Assembly (NCBI GenBank): GCA_021234155.1
Contig: JAJEKV010000010.1
Coordinates: 16,314,275 to 16,378,274 of the forward strand
From: Isoetes taiwanensis
Taxonomy: Eukaryota; Streptophyta; Lycopodiopsida; Isoetales; Isoetaceae
DNA: 64,000 nt
Direction: 5' to 3'
A program made the position numbers and the translations under genes. The notes beneath the pieces are model-generated. The model had not been told where the DNA came from and did not search any database. It was given only the letters and a program-made list of their open reading frames with translations. Positions 20,336 through 31,706 of the stretch are shown here, piece by piece. The first letter of the stretch is position 1. Each line of letters begins with the position of its first letter.

Positions 20336-21520
20336 TCAGGGGCCCTCCTTCTTAATAAACTGAGCTAGTCTAATATCCTTGGGCATGCAAGTCACTCTCT
20401 TAGCATGTTGAGCACACGCAACAGAGTCTTCGAAGTAGTGTACGATGTGCTGCTCAAGCGCCTCTGTAGTCGCGAGCAACATGTCGTCCGTGACCCGTTT
20501 GGATGGGTCGAACTCCTGCAAAATCTCCCTCGTTAAACGTGCAAAAGGGGCTCTGGGAATGAGGAAGCCATAGCTCTGCTGGAAGTGCTTGATTTCTTGG
20601 GCCGCCCTCGCGAATTTGGAGTCCGCCGGTCTTTTCATCCGGCTTCTTGGAGGGGTTGGCTGTTCGGTGGCCTCTTCAGCGTGTTCTTCGTTGGCCGACC
20701 TCCCTCAATGGTCTTCACTGTGTTGTTCGCCAGTAGTATTTGGAGTATTCTTCCGTACATTTTCGTATGCGCGGTATACTCGCAAGCTTCCTTCGGTGCT
20801 GCAAGTCCGCTTCGGCGCATATAGGACTCCCTCTGCTGACCTTGGTTTCTTGAGTCTTTGTCATTTGGGGTGCCGGTGACGGCCATTTAGGATAAGTGAT
20901 TATTGGCCGCAGGGTCTTCTTCCCCCGGTATTGGGTTTGAAGGGCCGAAGTTTCTCTGGTTTTGTGTCCTCCAGCTCCCTCCTCGGGTTGGTCCGGGACG
21001 AGTGGGGGGGCTTCTCGGAGGATCGGCTCTGTATGGTTCTTTGCGGCGGTGTCTTCTTCTTCTTCTTCGGCTTCTCCGCCCGGCACTTCCGGGTCCTTAC
21101 CCTTCTACGCTCTCACCCTCTCCCGCTCCTCTTTAAGCTTCCTCCTCTCTTCCCTCTTACATTTCCTTCTCCTCCCTCCTCTTTCTTCGCTCTTCTTTTT
21201 CCCTCCGACGCTCCGCCTTGGATTTCCTCGGCTCGCCTTCTTCTCTTTCCCTCTTCTTCTTCTTCGGTTCCTGCTGTGGTTCTTCATTATCCCCGAAGAT
21301 CTCCCTCAGCAGCTCCCTCCGCAGCTCCGCGCCCGCGTCGCCCTCGATCAAGGTTCTCCGATACACATTTCTCCTCTTGGGGTTAGGGTTAGGTGGTTCA
21401 ACCCGGTGCCTCCTCTTCCCGATGTGCACTTGCCTCCGTCTCGGCCTCACCGGACGGCTGGCTCTGGCTCACATAACCGGGTGGCATAACCTTGCGGGCA
21501 GTCTGTTTCGTCCGTGCCAT
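20336..21520 (-). CDS. E1 histone H3-like protein with long linker
   Basis: Starts at the ATG at 21520 with MARTKQTARK, identical to the first residues of canonical H3 (K4 and K9 kept); S10 is replaced by Val-Met-Pro-Pro. The end is a histone fold in one intact frame (20638-20336): EIKHFQ, LIPRAPFARLTREI, EALEQHIVHYFEDS and CAQHAKRVTCMPKDIRLA. It aligns without gaps to canonical H3, including loop 1, so it lacks the longer loop 1 common in CENH3. Between tail and fold are about 250 codons of basic and acidic linker (KKKKREREEGE type), broken in this sequence by compensating frame changes; total length is 395 codons including stop. TATAAATA lies about 105 bp upstream. It sits inside E1, in sense with gag-pol. 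Likely role: a nucleosomal or H3-mimic protein; this is inference. Confidence 0.87.
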
Positions 21521-21621
21521 GCTTTTGTTTGTCGGGTTTCGAGCTTTGGCGCCTGAAGATCGTCTTCTTGGGCGAGCTGTTCTCCGGGAAAGGTGGGGGT
21601 AAAATGGGAACCCTAATTTTG

Positions 21622-21629
21622 TATTTATA
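21622..21629 (-). promoter_or_regulatory. TATA box of the E1 H3-like gene
   Basis: TATAAATA on the minus strand, 102-109 bp before the ATG at 21520, in the context CCCTATAAATACAAA. It is kept at 51008-51015 in E1'. This suggests the histone gene is transcribed from its own promoter and not only from the LTR. Confidence 0.6.
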
Positions 21630-21744
21630 GGGAGGTGGAATTTAGGGTTGGGACCTGCAATTCATATGGGAAAAAAAAAAAACAACTAGGGCATTAGCGA
21701 AGGTACGAGGCATTCATTTGGGCTCACCATACTCCAAAACACCC

Positions 21745-22027
21745 ACCACTCACCCACGGCGCGAGGCCCGGATCGGATTACCAACGAATGGTCTTGGGCG
21801 ACTCGTGAGGGGTCGACTGTTTCCGCGGCTATTTTACAATTTACAGGGAGTTTCTTAGTGTTATAATATACAAACCTATCCAGAACTAAGGGAATAAGCC
21901 AAACTACACCATTATCTTAATTAATTGGGACACCTAACTAGGTCAAGCGGGAGGTCAACCACTCACCAAGATGCGCTGGGAATGGGTTCGCGAACCGAAT
22001 GGTGCCGGGCGCACTCAGGAGGGGTGG
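21745..22027 (-). promoter_or_regulatory. Two palindromic motifs upstream of the H3-like gene
   Basis: Copies at 21745-21814 and 21959-22027, 214 bp apart, of the same CCACTCAC...GTGAGGGGTGG motif found upstream of ORF-A. The second has an inner palindrome GGTTCGCGAACC (21985-21996) in place of CGGTTTGCAAACCG: different bases but the same symmetry. The first is degraded in the centre. They lie about 115 and 330 bp upstream of the TATA box. Confidence 0.65.
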
Positions 22028-22547
22028 CCTATTTTTTTGGCAATTTAGGTTGGGAAAGATGCTACACTTCACTAGCAATCTATCATGAAGCTAAAATCTA
22101 CCCAAAATTGGAAATTTTCCCAATTGCTTTCGAAGTTCTTGCTTGGGTGGCTATACCCCAAGACTCGAATCTCTTTGTTAGTCCTAAAGGGAAAATGGCC
22201 GGTCTTTCGATCTTGGATGCCAAGATCATGCTCGATACCCACTGTGGCGTCCCCTACTCCTTATACGATGCCGCATCGTGTACTTTCGAGGAGCATTCCC
22301 CGGCAATTTGCGGCGGGGGCCATCCGACTCCACTCCCATGGGGCGAGCCCGACAAGGGAAGAGTGGATGTGTCATTCATCCGTCTTCCATCGAATCGACC
22401 TATCTGGAAGCGTAACAAACAAAGCGTGAGCACAACTAATAATATACAACATAATCACCATAACAATAGCAACATCACAGAGTCGGCAATACCTTCATAA
22501 CAATAACACAAAGGGAAGGTCCTACCCGTGGCTCGGACTCAAGGGGA
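22028..22547 (-). other. E1 leader with probable primer-binding site
   Basis: Directly after the inferred LTR end, the minus strand reads TTGAGTCCGAGCC (22530-22542). This resembles the plant initiator-Met tRNA primer site (TGGTATCAGAGCC) with changes at its CAG/CTG-type positions. The remaining leader has a 191-codon plus-strand frame (21925-22500) that runs antisense and is not preserved cleanly in E1', so I do not call it a gene. Confidence 0.5.
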
Positions 22548-23834
22548 TGGCCCGGCGGCTAGGGCCTCCGAGTTCATTGCAGGCGAGAATTCATGGCAAT
22601 GGATTTGGGCTGGCATAGAACATGGCTTAGGGTAGTCCACTCCATCCGCCCTCCCGTGCACACTTTGCGCAGTAGGCTGAAAAGTGTTGGGACTTGACCG
22701 TAACTGCTTAGGGTGAATAGCGGAGGGGCTACTACTGGCCGGGTTGCATCTCCCCAACCCCGATGAGGCGGGAAGAGAGCTGCCTCTCCTCCGAGGTATC
22801 CATGCTCATCGCGAGGCGGCTAGAGGGCCACCGCCCTTATTCGACTTGAACTCTTTGGAAGGTCATATCCACCACCCCACGAGTGTCGAGCTCATGCCTT
22901 GCCCACACGCAGCGGTGGCAAGCCATTAAAGCCTAACCCGGCAAAGACCCCGATAGGCTTTTACTACCAGAGGGTCAGTCCGCGATGAGACAAGTTCCTC
23001 CTTATCAACCCGGCCTTGCCCCTTCACCCACGTACCGGGTGGGCTCACGCGGCACCGGGCGCATTTACGTGGGAACTAAGGTGCTATGCTAGGAGCATCT
23101 TCTACACGACCTTTAGGTCTCTACCCCCTTCCCACAACAAGGAGATCACAGAGTGGAATACATGCAATATCCGCGAGCAGAGATAGAGAATCATATCAAT
23201 CTATCTACTTAACATCCAATGTTAGGTTCATTCGTTAGAGTCTCGGATCTAGGGATCTACGAGGCTTCAGAGATGATCTAACATACTAAACCGCATATTG
23301 CCATGCCTAAAGGCGGTTTTGCACAAAGAACAACTAGATACCTGCTCCTTGGCTTGCTCCTGATCCTTGGAAGGCGTCCATGCTCTGATCTTGCGAAGGC
23401 GGTGCTACTCGGCAACTTTGTTGTGCAAATCCGACTTTCGAACTGGCAATGCGATTCGAGCCTTACCTTGGCGAATTGGCCGGGGAAAGCCCTAATTTAA
23501 AAGAGGAAAGGAAGCTCTAGAAAACCCTAATTGGCAAAGTGAAAGGAGAGCTAGGGTCTAGGGTTTTAGCCCTTATATAGACCCTATCTAGGTTAGGGCA
23601 TCCACATGGGCAAATGGCTTTAGGCCATTTGGAAATGGATGAACAAGGAACCTTTTGTTGTGTATGTTTAATTACATACCCAACATCCAAGGTTGCCCCC
23701 TAGGTGCAATCTTTAGCTCCTAGGTGCAACGTTGTCCTACTCTCAAGTACATGTCACTTGTGACATGTATGCGTGTGTTTATGGCAAATATAATATACGT
23801 ATTGGGGTATATATATTATCTTGGAACGCGTCTA
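22548..23834 (-). repeat. E1 5' LTR
   Basis: About 1.29 kb. On the minus strand it starts near 23834 (TGTGACGTTCC-like, here slightly altered) and ends in CCGGGCCA at 22548. The part 22937-23834 matches the 3' LTR at 11177-12075. Near its end, 22608-22675 matches 32850-32915 in the E2 LTR (minus strand GCAAAGTGTGCACGGG, then GCGGATGGAGTGGACTACCC), showing that the two elements are related. Confidence 0.75.
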
Positions 23835-25048
23835 AAGCCTATGAAGACAAGCGTAAGCCCTAAGGAGATTACAAGGACCCTGAACGTCCGCGACTAGCAC
23901 TAAAAGCAAAAACATGGGCATGAGCCTGAAATCTGTAACCACAAAATAATATTGAAACTCATAGACATGACAAAAAGCAGAAAAAACGAGAACCACCAAA
24001 AACTAGACAATGTAAGCACAAGGACAACATCGAGGAACAAAACAAGTATGGAGTAAGGGACATACCAACCCTAGCCACAGTTATACAAGCACATATGGTT
24101 TTTCGAATATGATCCGACAAGTCAAGGGAGCATGGAGATAGCCAAAGGCGAAAATGAAAGTATTAAAAATGAAAAAATAAGCGCATGGGACCAAAAAACC
24201 AAGCCATGGTGAAGATACACCTCCAAAGGAAGAAGAGATTGGGCGCAACCAACTCATATAGCTGTGCAACATATAACCAAGAGATACAAAAAAACGACCC
24301 CAATGAGCAAACGAATAGGTCCAAACATTGCAGACAAACTCAACGAACAAACAAGGGCAAAGTGAACCTGAACATACCTGCACAATGATCCCTATTCTCG
24401 GAGCCAGAGGATGCAACCATGATAAATGTACATGGCAAAAAAATATGTTCAAGTCCCCATGATAGGGAGTACAAAGCTAGAGAGACATCAATCTAGTGTT
24501 TGAGGGGGGCAGGGACCTTGATTATGTGCGACTCACATCGTCACAAAGAAAACCATGCAACTTGAGTTAGAAGGAACCAAAAGCGATAAAGTTCCATTCA
24601 ATCCGTACGATATCAAATGTGAAATACAATACCCCATGATTACAACAAGATGAAATGCCTATGCAATGTCAATTGTACACATGCTACAAACCATACAACG
24701 CTATTGCGAAGAGGACAACAAAGGCATGTAAGAGGCATATACGCTTAAAATATCGATTCAAGAGAATAAGAAAAGTATAGCCTGTCAACATCAAGAGAAA
24801 TGAACAAGGAGGACCACTAAAACAAAGCTTCCAGATGCATTATGAATAGCAAGCCCTATATGCAAACTTACTCTCATGCCACTTGTACAACAGAGCAGGT
24901 CACAAGCCATCTTACCGGAATAGATCATGTACATCTTATTACGAAATATGTTAACTGTTTGCTATGTAACCCTTGCACATGTATGTGATCAACGCCACCA
25001 TTGATTTCCTCACATAATCCGCCATGATGAGCAACCTTGAGATGTTGG
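23835..25048. repeat. HR unit 1, third part
   Basis: The host repeat resumes after E1 at AAGCCTATGAAGACAAGC and matches 30824-31700, 44840-45165, 53174-54389 and 60085-60966. The E2 insertion site (GAAGAGGACAACAAAGGCATG) is intact here at about 24709, which gives the empty site for E2. No gene seen. Confidence 0.85.
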
Positions 25049-25496
25049 TTATTTTGCTACATATTCTAAACGAGGTGCACCCTGGACTACCACAGTCGTC
25101 GGATCTGTCAATCCTACGGCCCAGACTGTATATTGGAGCCTCTGGACACCTCTCGTTTCGATTATGCTCAATTATGATTGGGGACGCCTATGATTTTAAG
25201 ATGTCAAATACGAGTTTGCCTAAGGTTTTGATAGTATGTGGAGCCTCTATACAGTTTTGCTTAAGCTTTTAGAATATGAAATACGGGGATTCGAACCTCT
25301 ACCAAAATAATTCAATGTCCTAATAAGACTACTTTAACCAATCTAACCAGTGAGCTAATGTGACTATTTTTTATCTTAAATCCATGTTTTTTTTTTTATA
25401 ATAACCCATTGAATTGTTTTTGGGATATGGTCTATGGTTTCAAGAATTATATCTATATCAAATCCCCCTGGAACCCCCTGTTATTTTGCTACATAT
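25049..25496 (-). mobile_element. Single tRNA-related (SINE-like) repeat
   Basis: A full copy in minus orientation, flanked on both sides by TTATTTTGCTACATAT. The empty site at about 45163 in unit 2 reads GTTGGTTAATATGGGGC, which lacks TTTTGCTAC. The 16-bp flanks therefore belong at least partly to the element as terminal direct repeats and are not a simple target duplication. The A/B box pair is present. The same insertion occurs at 54390 in unit 3. Confidence 0.8.
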
Positions 25497-26978
25497 GGGG
25501 CACTGATAGAAGTGTATATGCAAGAGTATCACATGCAACAACTTATATGTTCACATAGCGTTAGCTGTAACATAGAAAATGAAAAGCTCAAAGAAATTAA
25601 CGAGCAAGCATAACATATAATGAATAACACGAGATCTGACAAATGCAAGAGTAAAATACAATGAACAGGGACATAAGATCTGACAAACGCAAGAGTAAAA
25701 TACAATGAACAAGAACACGATAAACACAAAACACCCCTACTTACCAAACTCATAGAGCAAGCACATTACAATTTTAAGAAGGAAAAAGAATGCGCTCGGT
25801 AACCTTAGAGAAAAGGGGCAAGGGAAACTGATACCTGGTATCCCTGCCCAAGAAAGCAACTTCGTCACAGGAAGCGGTGGCAGATCGGCCATGGGTGTCG
25901 GATGCAGGCCGGATTTGAGATCTGATGCAGGTGTGGATGCCGCAATCTCCAAAACCAACACATCAAGCGACTAAGGAAAGGAAAAAATGAGCATAGAGGC
26001 ACCAGACGAACTCAGACATGGGCTGTTGCAAACCTCGGATTAGTTTGAAAGAAGATTCTGAAACGAACAGAAAGGGGCATCGATCCATGGTAAGATGCAC
26101 AGATGAGGAAGATGCATCCCCAGCACCAACCCATCATGTAAACACGGCCCAGAATCAAGCAAAAAGGTAATCAAAGCGGGCTGGGTAGGATCGAGAGTAA
26201 ACCAGGAAGCAGAGAAAACAAGGTAGGAAACCAGAACCTCAAGATTTCTGAGAAAAAATATGAGAAACTGGAATGCAAAATTTTGGAACTTCCCGAACCA
26301 AACAAAAGCGAAAATGAAGACATGGGAAAGAGGGAAGCAAACAATCCACCAAAAGGGCGGGCAGAGCGCTTGAGAGATCAGATGGCAAAGGAGAGACCCA
26401 AACAAAAGAGGCTATCATCGGAAGAACTTGAAGTAAAGGATCCGGCAAAATCTTTCTGAAACCCACATGCTTAGCCATGCAGATCAAACCAAAACCACTC
26501 GAATCAAACTAGCTTGTAACCACAGACCAAACACAGTGAAAAAGAACAAACCAATCCATCGAATCAAACTCACCTTTGAAAAGCCAAAGAACCAGAGTGA
26601 AGACAACAGCACCTCGAAAGCAATCACACAAAGCTATCCCGTTGAGAAGAAAGAAGCAGAAATAATTTGACGCTTATCTCTTATCTGGTAGGAGAATAGA
26701 TAGGATGAAAACTGGTGGAGCAAAAAATGAGCAGAATAGAAAGGAGCTCAAGAGAACGCCAACTAATGGATCCCTCACTAGGGATAGATAAATTTGGAAA
26801 TATGAACTTTTAATGCTCCGAAACTAGACAATCATCGAGAGCATGATGAAACTGAAGAACATAAAAGATGGTTTTATTCGCCACTTGGTCGATGCAAAGG
26901 TGAGAAGACTCGGTGACTGCTCCTCATCGGGAAGACGAACCATGCCTTCTTAGGTTTTGGAGGACACCCAAGCAAATA
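25497..26978. repeat. HR unit 1, last part
   Basis: Matches 45166-46380 and 54833-56282. It ends at CACCCAAGCAAATA and is followed head to tail by unit 2. Near 26700-26755 it has a 45-bp stretch (GGTGGAGCAAAAAATGAGC...) that also occurs near 620-665 inside the unit, a direct repeat later used for a deletion at 46320-46515. No gene seen. Confidence 0.85.
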
Positions 26979-29900
26979 GTTGAAGCACGACCCCACGCAC
27001 TATGGCAACCACAAGACCTTAGACAATCCCGCTTGAGAATCAAGGCCGAAGAAAAAATAACCCGTCAATGAGTTAGATGCCATAGGCAAGAAACCTCCCG
27101 AGGCTCAGGGGCCACTTAGAAAAAAAAACAATGGCCAATAATCGGGAACCGTCCGTAGGAATGACCATCGCGGGAAAAACAACCGATTAGTGCTGCCGAG
27201 GAGGCTCAGCCAACGCGAGAGAAAACATGAAATAATAAATATTCGACGGAGGCTACAATGCCGCACCGAGAAAACATGAATGAAATGATAAGTCTCGGAG
27301 GCTTTCTACGATACCGCCCGAAAAAATTGAAAAATAAAAACGTATGCAAATTGCCATGCCGAGAGAAAATGAACAAGAAAAACATGTCGAAGGCCACAAC
27401 CACGACGAGAACAGAATGAAAAGATAAGAAAGTCTCTTGAGGCTAAAAGCTAGGCCGAGAAAAATGAAAAATTAAGAATATATGCACTACCAAAGAAGAT
27501 AGAAAGAAAGCATGGAAGATATCAGGGGGCTATAAGGTGACTAAAATGAATCACAAGCTCAAATATAAATGAGGAGAGGAGGGGCGGAACCGGGTGGAGC
27601 AAAAAATGAATAGAAAGGAGCTCAAGAGAACGCCGATGGCTGGAAATGAGGAAGGAGGCGGTATAAATAGGAGAGCAAGGTAAGATGTCTCCCATCCAAG
27701 GAATGGCGATTCTATTGCTATTGCAATAGAATCGGGCATTCTAGGATGGGTCCTATGAACAACTAGTTGGCCGATAGAAGAGGAATCAACCTCAAAAAGA
27801 ATGGATCAAACCAAGATGACAACAAGGAAAAATCTGTCCCACAAATGAAACGAAAGGGAAGAAATTGGCGAGAAAAGGCGATTGAAAAAGATCAGGCAAA
27901 GGAGGTAAACAAATAAAGCTGAAGCAAGGCTGATAAAGTAACTGGAATAATCAACGTAGAAGGCACAAAGATGATATATGGATGCCAACAGAGAAAAAAA
28001 AAGTAAAAACAAACCAAGAGGAGACATGGTAAAGGTTGAAATATATAGTCCGGAGGACTAGCATAATACAATGGTGCAAGCCCAAGATAAAGCGAAACGG
28101 GGTAAATACGCACAAACATAATGGACTTTGGGAACAAAAGGAGTCGATGGGATGAGGAAGTAAAAGTAAGGAAAACAAGTGGAAAAAAGAGGCCAATCAA
28201 AATAAGGCAAAAAGGCACTACACAAAGGAGATAAGGGGGTCAAAGAGAATATCGGACAAAGGGAAGAGACCGAACAATGACATATTCATCCAAAAGAAAA
28301 GGACCGGACGGGGAAAATGGACAACAGAGAAAAGAAAGAGAAGGAAACATTGTTAAAAAGGACAAAATAGATCGAAAAGAAATGGGACCTTAAAAAAATG
28401 TGGCACACTAGAATATGTGGGACAACTCTCGAGGAATGAAGAAAACACCAAGCAGACCAAATCAACAAACATGACAATAACAAAAGGGATACTGGGAGAC
28501 AACAACATTATGCGAAGAGAAATTCCGGGACAAAAAAGAGCGGCATAATAAAACCGATGCTTAAAAGGCAAAACAAGAGAAATAATGAGAGGAAATGAAA
28601 TAAGGCAAAGGTAAATGGTCCAAAGGACTTAAATTAGATGAAAAAGTAGAGTAAACCATGATTAAAGGAGTCCAAAAGAAGAAAGCGATCTAAAAGAACA
28701 AATATAACTAAAGACTGCAAGATGAGAAAAAGATGAAGGAAATAATAGACTCAAATAAAGAAAGCAAAGAGAAATAAATAAAAGCATGGACGGAAAATGA
28801 AGGAGAAAATGAGTCAAGAAAGGGGCCAATAGAATAAAAAAAGGAGCCAATCCGAGAACATGGACTAAAACGGAATAATTGAATGGGAGACAATTAACAC
28901 TAAACTAATAGGAGGTATGCATGTGGAGCGGGACCAGCGGAATAAACAACTCAAGAGAACAAAAAGACCTGATGCAACATGGCCAAGTAGAGCAAATTGA
29001 AAAAAGGGAACAAGCAACAAATGGGATAATATGATCTAAGGTTTCAGAACACCAAGAATGAAAAAGTCAATGGGGGCAACCAAAAAGGAGACTAATGAAA
29101 CAACGTGAACAAAGGCATAATAGAACTATCAAAGGAGCCAATGGGACCTAACCAAATAGCTACAACAAATGGAGCATGTAGGAAACAATAGAAAAGCGAT
29201 ACTCATGGAAACATATAACCCAAAAGAGGTACAATGACACAGTGGAGCTATGAAAACAATCGCAACCAAAACATAAAAAGTGGAACAACCTAGAGTAATG
29301 TGTACATAGAACTATACCCATAGAAAAAAATAAAGCATTGGGACCACGTGAAAATACAAGGGCATGGAATATGAGTCGACATGTAAGATATATGCAATGC
29401 TCCAACGTAAAGCCAAGTACAAAAAAAACAACTCCAAATGCTCAAAACCAACCATATAAAGCATACAACTACAATAGAGCTATGAAAATGCAAAATCCAA
29501 GAGATGAGTCAACATTGTAAGGTATGCGAGTGTAAGCCCAAGATAACGCCAAGTACACAAAACAACTCGAGGTCCCACAAACAACCATAAAAGCAGACCA
29601 CAACTACAAAAGCGGGGCCATGAAATGTGAAACCCAAAAGAACGGTTAACTAAAGCGGGGAGAATGATTCGAATATGAAGAATGATCAGTCCCCTAGAGA
29701 AAAGATGAGCAAAGAAGGAGACAAGACCACCGATCGCTAGGCGAAATAAATCAAATAAATGCATACATCTATAACCAAACGCATTCACCCAATAAATGAA
29801 TTAATCTAAAAGCTGAACACAAAGAAAAAACAGAAAGAATATGAAACATGATTCCAACATGCCAAAACAACGAGAGCATACTATCGAAGAAGAAACAACG

Positions 29901-31706
29901 TAGACCAAAGTTCTTTCGTCTGCAATGAATGAAAAGGATAAAAAAACTGGTGGGAGAGAATGGATGCGAGAGAAATTAGATGAAAGAGCAAAGTTATGAT
30001 AGACATCCAACTCTGGACATATTATTACATCGGAAAACAGAACTCATCCCATAAAACGCACATAAGTAAAAAAGCGAATACCAAACCGAACCATGAGTAA
30101 AAGAAATGAAACAAATGTGTGTTTGAAGGCGAAGATCTAAGATGCAAAGGATGCGAAAGCATAGAGAATGCAAAGATCAAATTGCATAGAATTGATAAGC
30201 AATAATCGAGGCATCAAACCGGAAATTCTGAAATGCTCAAAAGGATGCTTTTACTAAAAAATGGAACTTTTAAGAGCAAAAAGCTCATATGCAAAGAGAA
30301 ACTTACCAAGAGAGAATGCAAAGATCAACGAGCAACCTGGTACATAGAGAAAACAAAGGGGATTCAAGCGGTTAAAGAACTAAAAAGGAGCTTGATGAAA
30401 CTAGGAGCAAAAGGGAGGTAAAAGGATGAACAAAAATGAACCCTCCTTTTCGGGCAAACAAATTAGAACTAGAAAGAATGGCAATGTGAATATAGAAAGC
30501 GGAGACCATGGACAATGAAGATAAGACCGCATGCAAAAAGTCTTATAGGCCCTTAAAGGTAGCCATGAAAAAACTAAGAAAAGAGTGTACAAAGGCCCTC
30601 AAAGACATCCATGAGAAAGAATTGAGGATTATGGGAATGGATCATGCACCTATCTAGAGAATACATAATAACAAAGACCATAAGCGAGGAAAACGATTTG
30701 CACAAATCATAGAACAAATGAGCCAAAGAACCTAGAAAACAATAAAAGAAAACTACAGGATCATGATGTACGCCTAATCTAAGCAAGGATGAACCCCAAA
30801 TGACTAGAATGTCAAAGCACATAAAGCCTATGAAGACAAGCGTAAGCCCTAAGGAGATTACAAGGACCAACGAGCGTCGACTAGCACTAAAAGCAAAAAC
30901 ATGGGCATGAGCACGAAATCGTAACCACAAAATAATATTGAAACTCATAGACATGACAAAAAAAAAAACGAGAACCACCAAAAACTAGACAATGTAAGCA
31001 CAAGGACAACATCGAGGAACAAAACAAGTATGGAGTAAGGGACATACCAACCCTAGCCACAGGTTATACAAGCACATATGGTACTGAATAATATGATCCG
31101 GCAAGTCAAGGGAGCATGGAGATAGCCAAAGGCTTAAAAATGAAAGTATTAAAAATGAAAAAATAAAGCGCATGGGACCAAAAAACCAAGCCATGGTGAA
31201 GATACACCTCAAAGGAAGAAGAGATTGGGCGCAACCAACTCATATAGTTGTGCAACATATAACCAAGAGATACAAAAAAACGACCCCAATGAGCAAGCGA
31301 ATAGGTCCAAACATTGCGAGACAAACTCAACGAACAAACAAGGGCAAAGTGAACTGAACATACCCGCACAATGATCCCTATTCTCGGGAGCGGAGGATGC
31401 AACCATGATAAATGTACATGGCAAAAAATATGTTCAAGTCCCCATGATAGGGAGTACAAAGCGAGGAGAGACATCAATCTAGTGTTTTGGGGGCGGGGAC
31501 CTTGATTATGTGCGACTCACATCGTCACAAAAGAAAACCATGCAACTTGAGTTAGAAGGAACCAAAAGCGATAAAGTTCCATTCAATCCGTACGATATCA
31601 AATGTGAAATACAATACCCCATGATTACAACAAGATGAAATGCCTATGCAATGTCAATTGTACACATGCTACAAACCATACAACGCTATTCTTGAAGAGG
31701 ACAAGC
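26979..31706. repeat. HR unit 2, before E2
   Basis: The longest uninterrupted HR stretch together with unit 4. It shows the empty sites of the composite insertion (about 28415) and of E1 (about 30662-30823). CTCGG motifs, TATA-like box (27662-27669) and hairpin (27706-27735) are kept. No coding potential is conserved between copies. It ends at the E2 target ACAAGC (31701-31706). Confidence 0.85.

Larger units (their letters stand above)
11177..23834 (-). mobile_element. E1: Ty3/gypsy chromovirus carrying an H3-like gene
   Basis: A minus-strand LTR retrotransposon of about 12.7 kb. In its own 5' to 3' order it has: 5' LTR (22548-23834), probable primer site, two palindromic motifs, an H3-like histone gene, three more palindromic motifs, ORF-A/B, gag, protease, RT, RNase H, integrase with chromodomain, polypurine tract and a truncated 3' LTR. 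The extra ~5 kb between LTR and gag makes it much longer than a usual 5-6 kb chromovirus. The host side at the 5' LTR is the same base as for E1' (53174), so E1 and E1' are copies by duplication. Target duplication cannot be read because the 3' LTR is cut. Confidence 0.88.

Noticed and set aside
20336-20638. Calling the E1 fold a CENH3 (centromeric H3)
   Set aside because: Loop 1 has canonical length, and the tail begins like canonical H3. Divergence alone is not enough evidence.
20903-21556. Plus-strand frames rich in Ser/Leu/Pro
   Set aside because: These are shadows of the charged linker of the H3-like gene on the opposite strand.
21925-22500. 191-codon plus-strand frame in the E1 leader
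   Set aside because: It is antisense to the element and overlaps palindromic motifs. The E1' counterpart (51382-51876) differs in length and residues with several shifts; no domain.
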